From Pavlovales sp. CCMP2436 (taxonomy: Eukaryota; Haptophyta; Pavlovophyceae; Pavlovales), in NCBI GenBank assembly GCA_026770615.1, contig MU631573.1, positions 97,581-117,748 on the forward strand: a stretch of 20,168 nucleotides of DNA, read 5' to 3'. A model generated the notes under the pieces. It did no database searches. It was not told the origin of the DNA and worked only from the letters and a program-made list of their open reading frames with translations. Positions 16,799 to 20,168 of the stretch are shown piece by piece (position 1 is the first letter of the stretch; every line of letters starts with the position of its first letter). The position numbers and the translations under genes are program-made.

Positions 16799-17826
16799 TG
16801 CGCTCGACCGCCGCCTGCTGCGTGGGCGTGACGCTCGCGCTGCTGCTTGCGGAGCTGCGCGCGCGACGCAGGCATGCGACGCAGGCCCTGCGCGAGGCAA
16901 CGGAGACTCGCGAGCGTGTTCTCGTCCTGGCCCTCGCCGAGCGCACCAGCGAGCTCGAGCGCGTCTCTACGGTGCTGGACATATTGAGTAAGGCGCAGCA
17001 CACCCTCGAAGTGTGCACACTGCCTCCACTGCCTGCTGGCTTTGTCCCGACGTCTGGATACGAGCGCTGCATGGCCGCTTTGCGTGCGGGCGAAGATGGG
17101 TATGCGCAATGGGCGGTTAAGCGGCACAAGTGCACGCTAGTCTCAAACTTCGTCGCCGAAAGCCCCCAGAAGTTCCGCGTAGATTGTGCTTTGGGCATTC
17201 ATGTTGCTCGCTGCTTTGGTCCACAGCTGGACGCAGTGCTAACCGCTGATCCGAAACTCATACTGCTCCTGCTCGATGCGCCCAATTGTGGTACCACGCG
17301 TGCCCTACTATCATCCACCCCGGAGCTCGCCCGCCACGCGACAAGAATCTGCATACCACAGGCAGACCCGTCTCACTACGTGCTGCAGATCCGCGGCGCG
17401 GCGAATAATGATGTCACGGCGGTGCAGCACCACCTGCTGAACATCCGCTGCCAACGGCTCGACCAATGGCTCGCGAGCAACCGGAGCGCCGGCCTGCGTG
17501 TCTGCGTCTTCTTCGCCGATTTTGAGACATCGATCTACGGCAAGCCCAAAGCCTCCTTTTCGCCGCTGCGTGATTTGCAGCTGTTTTTCCGGCTGGGCTA
17601 CGCACATACGCACTGCTTGCTCGGCGTCACCCTCTCCTTCCGTGCGCCCCACGGCAGTCGGTATGCTGCGGATGCGCCTCAGCTCGAGGTCGACGATTTG
17701 GCCGGCTTCGTGGCCAGCGAGGCGGCCGCTGTTGGGCTCTGCTCGAAGCTCGTCGAGACCATCCGCTACGGGCTCACTTTTTGCCTATTCGAGTTGACCG
17801 CTAGAGAGAACTGCTCCTCTCGGTAG
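16798..17826 (+). CDS. Unrecognised protein, methyltransferase-like fold, membrane-anchor-like N-terminus
   Basis: Intact 342-codon frame ending in TAG. Residues 5-19 form a short hydrophobic segment followed by RARRR, like a signal anchor or targeting peptide. Residues 24-67 are charged and coiled-coil-like. From about 87 the protein is globular: LILLLLDAPNCGTTRALL (154-171) then RICIPQADPSHY resembles the strand-helix-strand pattern of a Rossmann-type methyltransferase; RLDQWL (220-225), FFADFETSIYG (238-248), SPLRDLQLFFRLGYA (255-269), LLGVTLSFRAPH (274-285) and ETIRYGLTFCLFEL (320-333) are distinctive blocks. The Asp-Glu pair and aromatic density suggest an enzyme. I cannot name the family. 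GC-rich third positions match the flanking genes, so it is native. An upstream exon is possible, but the ATG at 16798 gives a complete-looking product. Confidence 0.75.
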   Translation: MRSTAACCVGVTLALLLAELRARRRHATQALREATETRERVLVLALAERTSELERVSTVLDILSKAQHTLEVCTLPPLPAGFVPTSGYERCMAALRAGEDGYAQWAVKRHKCTLVSNFVAESPQKFRVDCALGIHVARCFGPQLDAVLTADPKLILLLLDAPNCGTTRALLSSTPELARHATRICIPQADPSHYVLQIRGAANNDVTAVQHHLLNIRCQRLDQWLASNRSAGLRVCVFFADFETSIYGKPKASFSPLRDLQLFFRLGYAHTHCLLGVTLSFRAPHGSRYAADAPQLEVDDLAGFVASEAAAVGLCSKLVETIRYGLTFCLFELTARENCSSR

Positions 17827-18377
17827 CAGATTAGTTAATTATCATTTTTATCTTCTAAGTTAGTGACTCTAGATATACGAATAATTATATGAAGACGCCA
17901 TTCCTGTAAGTGTAATTGAATCATGGGAGTGCCTGCCCCCCATAATTCCGAATTCATCTCTTTTTCTCATCTTCGAGCTTCCATCGCGGTATTTAATTTT
18001 ATGGCTATAATATTATAATAATGCTGGTAGTTGAATGCCTGAACCTCCTCGCCGCCACTCCCGTCCCAGAATAACGTTATAATGCCTGATTACTACGAGA
18101 CAACCTATTTTCCTTACTCTCCCACATATACAGCGGAGTCCAACCGAAATTCAGCCGAAGTCGCCAAGCAGTGACCGAGCAGGCAGCCAGACGGAGCTAC
18201 CCTCGCTCGCTGTCACGTGAAAGGTGCTGAGGCCTGGGTTTCACCCTGGTCTGGCCCTGAAACCCGAGCCCGGGCCATAATATAATTCCGATAGATCGGT
18301 GCATGTACCTGGCACCGGCTATAGTAAGAAGCAGTCACCCTGCCAGGCCCACCAATTCCGTACCCATCCGAAAGGCC
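17827..18377. other. Intergenic spacer / NDOR1 promoter region
   Basis: AT-rich to about 18030, then mixed composition. A perfect 8-bp stem GGGTTTCA/TGAAACCC lies at 18236-18243 and 18258-18265 with a 14-nt loop. No gene is supported. An in-frame ATG at 18303 would add 25 residues to the next protein, but its context (T at -3) is poor. Confidence 0.55.
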
Positions 18378-19442
18378 ATGGAAGTCGCCCGCGCGCGTGG
18401 CGAGCTGCTGATCCTCTACGGCTCGCAGACCGGCACGGCACAGGAGGTGGCCGAGCAGGTGGAGGCGGAGGCGGCACGGCGGCGCTTTGCCGTGCGCTGC
18501 ATGCCGATGGACGCGTACCCGCTCGCCTCGCTGCCGCAGGAGCGCCTGCTCGTCGCGATCTGCTCGACGACGGGCCAGGGCGAGCCGCCGGACAACATGC
18601 GCGGCTTCTGGCAGTTCCTGCGCAGGCGCGACCTCCCCCCTGGCGCGCTTGGTGGCGTGCAACACGCGTGCTTTGGGCTCGGTGATAGCTCGTACCCAAA
18701 GTTCAACGTGGCCGCCCGCCGCCTCACCGCGCGAATGGCGCAGCTGGGCTCTGCGTCCCTCGTAACGGCCGGGTACGGGGACGAGCAGGATGACCTGGGG
18801 ATCGAGCAGGGATTGCAGCCGTGGCTCGCCTCGCTATGGGAGGCGCTCGGCGCGGCTGCCCCAATGCCTACCGGCCTCTCGACGCTCCCGCCCGATGCGC
18901 CACCGCCGCTGCGCTTTGTACTCGCGCCCTACGCTCCTCCCGGCGTTCCCGCCAATTTTCCCCCGGACTTTCTCTCCGCCGCTCCCGGGCTCGAGCTGGC
19001 TTCGCTAAGGCCGGCGTGGACGCGCGTGCCGCAACCGCCGCCGCCAGGGACTGACGGCCGCAGCGCGCTGCCCGCGCGTGTGGTGGCGAACGAAGAACTT
19101 ACTACCAACTCGGAAGCTCGGTAATATTTATTCTAATTTGGGGAGGGGAGGGGTGTTTGCCGACAGGGGAGAAAAGGCTTGCGGCGAGCAAAGGATTACT
19201 TCAGTCTCTAATGGCTAGCCCAGTGTCTACTGTGATTTTGCAACGCGTTGTAGCCCAGTGGGGCTAGATACGTGATTTATTATTATATATATATTATTTT
19301 TTTAGGGACGTCCGTCACATCGAACTACTCGTGCCTATCGGGTCTATCGGACTTCTGGGAGCGTCTAGACCCTACGACGCCGAGGCCATGATAGCTCTTT
19401 CGCCCCCGCCCTACGAGCCTGGCGATTCGCTCGGTAATAATC

Positions 19443-19474
<32 letters not shown>

Positions 19475-20168
19475 CTCTTTCTCTATGAAAGAAAAACAAG
19501 TAAACAAACTAGGAAGAAAGAAAAAACTCAACCAATAGCATTGATAATAACAGCAGCATCGATGATGAAATAATAAAAACTCATCAACCAGGTGTCTGGC
19601 CGAGAAATTCAGACGAAGCTGTTTCACGTGCGCTCGCAAGGTGTGTTGCGTGGGGGGGGGAGGGTTGTGTGTGTGTGTGTGTGTTACGTGTGTGCGTGTT
19701 ACGTGTGGGTGGGGGGGGGGGCTGCTTAGTGAGGCCGAGAAATTCGGACGACGCTGTTTCACGCGCGCTCGTAAGGTGTGTTACGTGTGTGTGTGGGGGG
19801 GGGGAGGCTGCTTAGTGGGCACGTTATCGCTCAAGCTTGCATTCTTTGATACTATTTGTAATTATTTTACCCCGTGTAATCATCAGAATAATTGATCTAA
19901 ATTTAATCTATCGCACATGCAAGTTTGTCATGCGGCGCGTGCGTGCGTGCGAGCGAGCGAACGTGCACGCGCGCGCGTGTGTGTGTATCTGTGTGTGTGG
20001 CAGCCTCTTTTCCCCCTTCAACCACTCGTTTTTTTGTACGATTCATTTATTAATTTATCATTACTTTATGTAATCAATTAATCAGGCTGCAACGTACAGC
20101 CCCAGAGGGCGCAATCGGGGCGTCAGCTTTCGAGGGAGATGCTTTGGTCGAGGTGCGTTATAGCGATA
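18378..20168 (+). CDS. NDOR1: NDOR1/Tah18-like NADPH-dependent diflavin oxidoreductase, 5' part, runs off window
   Basis: In eukaryotes this enzyme passes electrons from NADPH via FAD and FMN to Dre2/anamorsin for cytosolic iron-sulfur assembly. Exons inferred: 18378-19120, 19306-19433, 19592-19640 and from 20086 to the right edge (or to a donor at 20153). Exon 1 holds the whole flavodoxin domain: FMN loops YGSQTGTAQ (14-22), STTGQGEPPDN (63-73) and FGLGDSSYPKFN (99-110), then the proline-rich linker. Exon 2 starts in phase 2 and gives RDVRHIELL and YEPGDSLG, the start of the FAD-binding domain. Exon 3 gives VWPRNSDEAVSRALA, and exon 4 gives LQRTAPEGAI onward. FAD and NADPH domains lie beyond the window. 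The ATG at 18378 was chosen for its strong context (GCCATGG) and family length; 18303 is the alternative. Exon 3 has a second copy at 19730-19775. Confidence 0.88.
19442..19467. repeat. (AT)n microsatellite
   Basis: About thirteen AT dinucleotides with one G interruption, inside NDOR1 intron 2, just after the donor. Confidence 0.95.
19598..19821. repeat. Tandem duplication containing NDOR1 exon 3
   Basis: The unit GGCCGAGAAATTC...GCTGTTTCACG...AAGGTGTGTT, then GT/G-run DNA, then GCTGCTTAGTG, occurs twice: from 19598 and from 19733. The 55-bp core differs at five positions. The G/GT stretches between are length-variable microsatellite DNA. Confidence 0.85.
19730..19775 (+). other. Second copy of NDOR1 exon 3 (candidate alternative exon)
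   Basis: It has its own acceptor (CTGCTTAG) and donor (AAG|GTGTGT). It is 46 nt against 49 nt for exon 3, enters in phase 1 and leaves in phase 2 like exon 3, and encodes RPRNSDDAVSRALV against WPRNSDEAVSRALA. Using either copy keeps the frame; using both would shift it. Confidence 0.6.
19926..20000. repeat. GTGC/GT/CG microsatellite tract
   Basis: Purine-pyrimidine alternating tract (GTGCGTGCGTGCGAGCGAGC, then CGCGCGCGTGTGTGTGTATC) inside NDOR1 intron 3. Such tracts can adopt Z-DNA; no gene is present. Confidence 0.8.

Overview
This is nuclear-type DNA from a eukaryote, most likely a single-celled alga or protist. GC-rich coding exons sit in AT-rich spacers full of microsatellites, introns are GT-AG, and the proteins are eukaryotic (RNF121-type RING E3, NDOR1-type diflavin reductase, ankyrin-2OG oxygenase). 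The compact exon style and one unnamed protein family would suit a haptophyte or similar alga, but that is a weak guess. I see no rRNA, tRNA, CRISPR or bacterial operon.

Layout. 1-830: possible broken exons of an unidentified minus-strand gene, with a G-rich minisatellite. About 830-5800: a decayed LINE (non-LTR retrotransposon) on the plus strand, holding RT, RNase H and zinc-finger remnants and a proline-rich tail with 23-residue repeats. 5960-7250: repeat and hairpin DNA. 7254-8309 (minus): an intact RNF121-like membrane E3 ligase with a structured upstream region. 8500-13390: a nest of mobile-element debris. It holds copies of two dispersed repeats (A and B), an M50 (HELGH) metalloprotease fragment, a foldback element with 163-165 bp arms, a LINE 3' end encoding a zinc finger plus OTU protease, and a small Tc1/mariner-like MITE inserted just after the OTU histidine motif. 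13400-14320: low-complexity GC-rich DNA. 14322-16018 (plus): a two-exon gene fusing ankyrin-like repeats to a prolyl-4-hydroxylase-type 2OG-Fe(II) oxygenase. 16798-17826 (plus): an intact protein of unrecognised, methyltransferase-like family. 18378 to the right edge (plus): the 5' part of an NDOR1/Tah18 gene, four exons visible, one of them tandemly duplicated.

The four apparently functional host genes (RNF121-like, ankyrin-2OG, methyltransferase-like, NDOR1-like) are ordinary neighbours, each with its own intergenic region; nothing shows they share a pathway. The most interesting material is structural: a duplicated, phase-compatible exon in NDOR1; an intron flanked by 12-bp direct repeats in the ankyrin-2OG gene; a zinc-finger plus OTU LINE tail; and a dense set of foldback and inverted-repeat elements.
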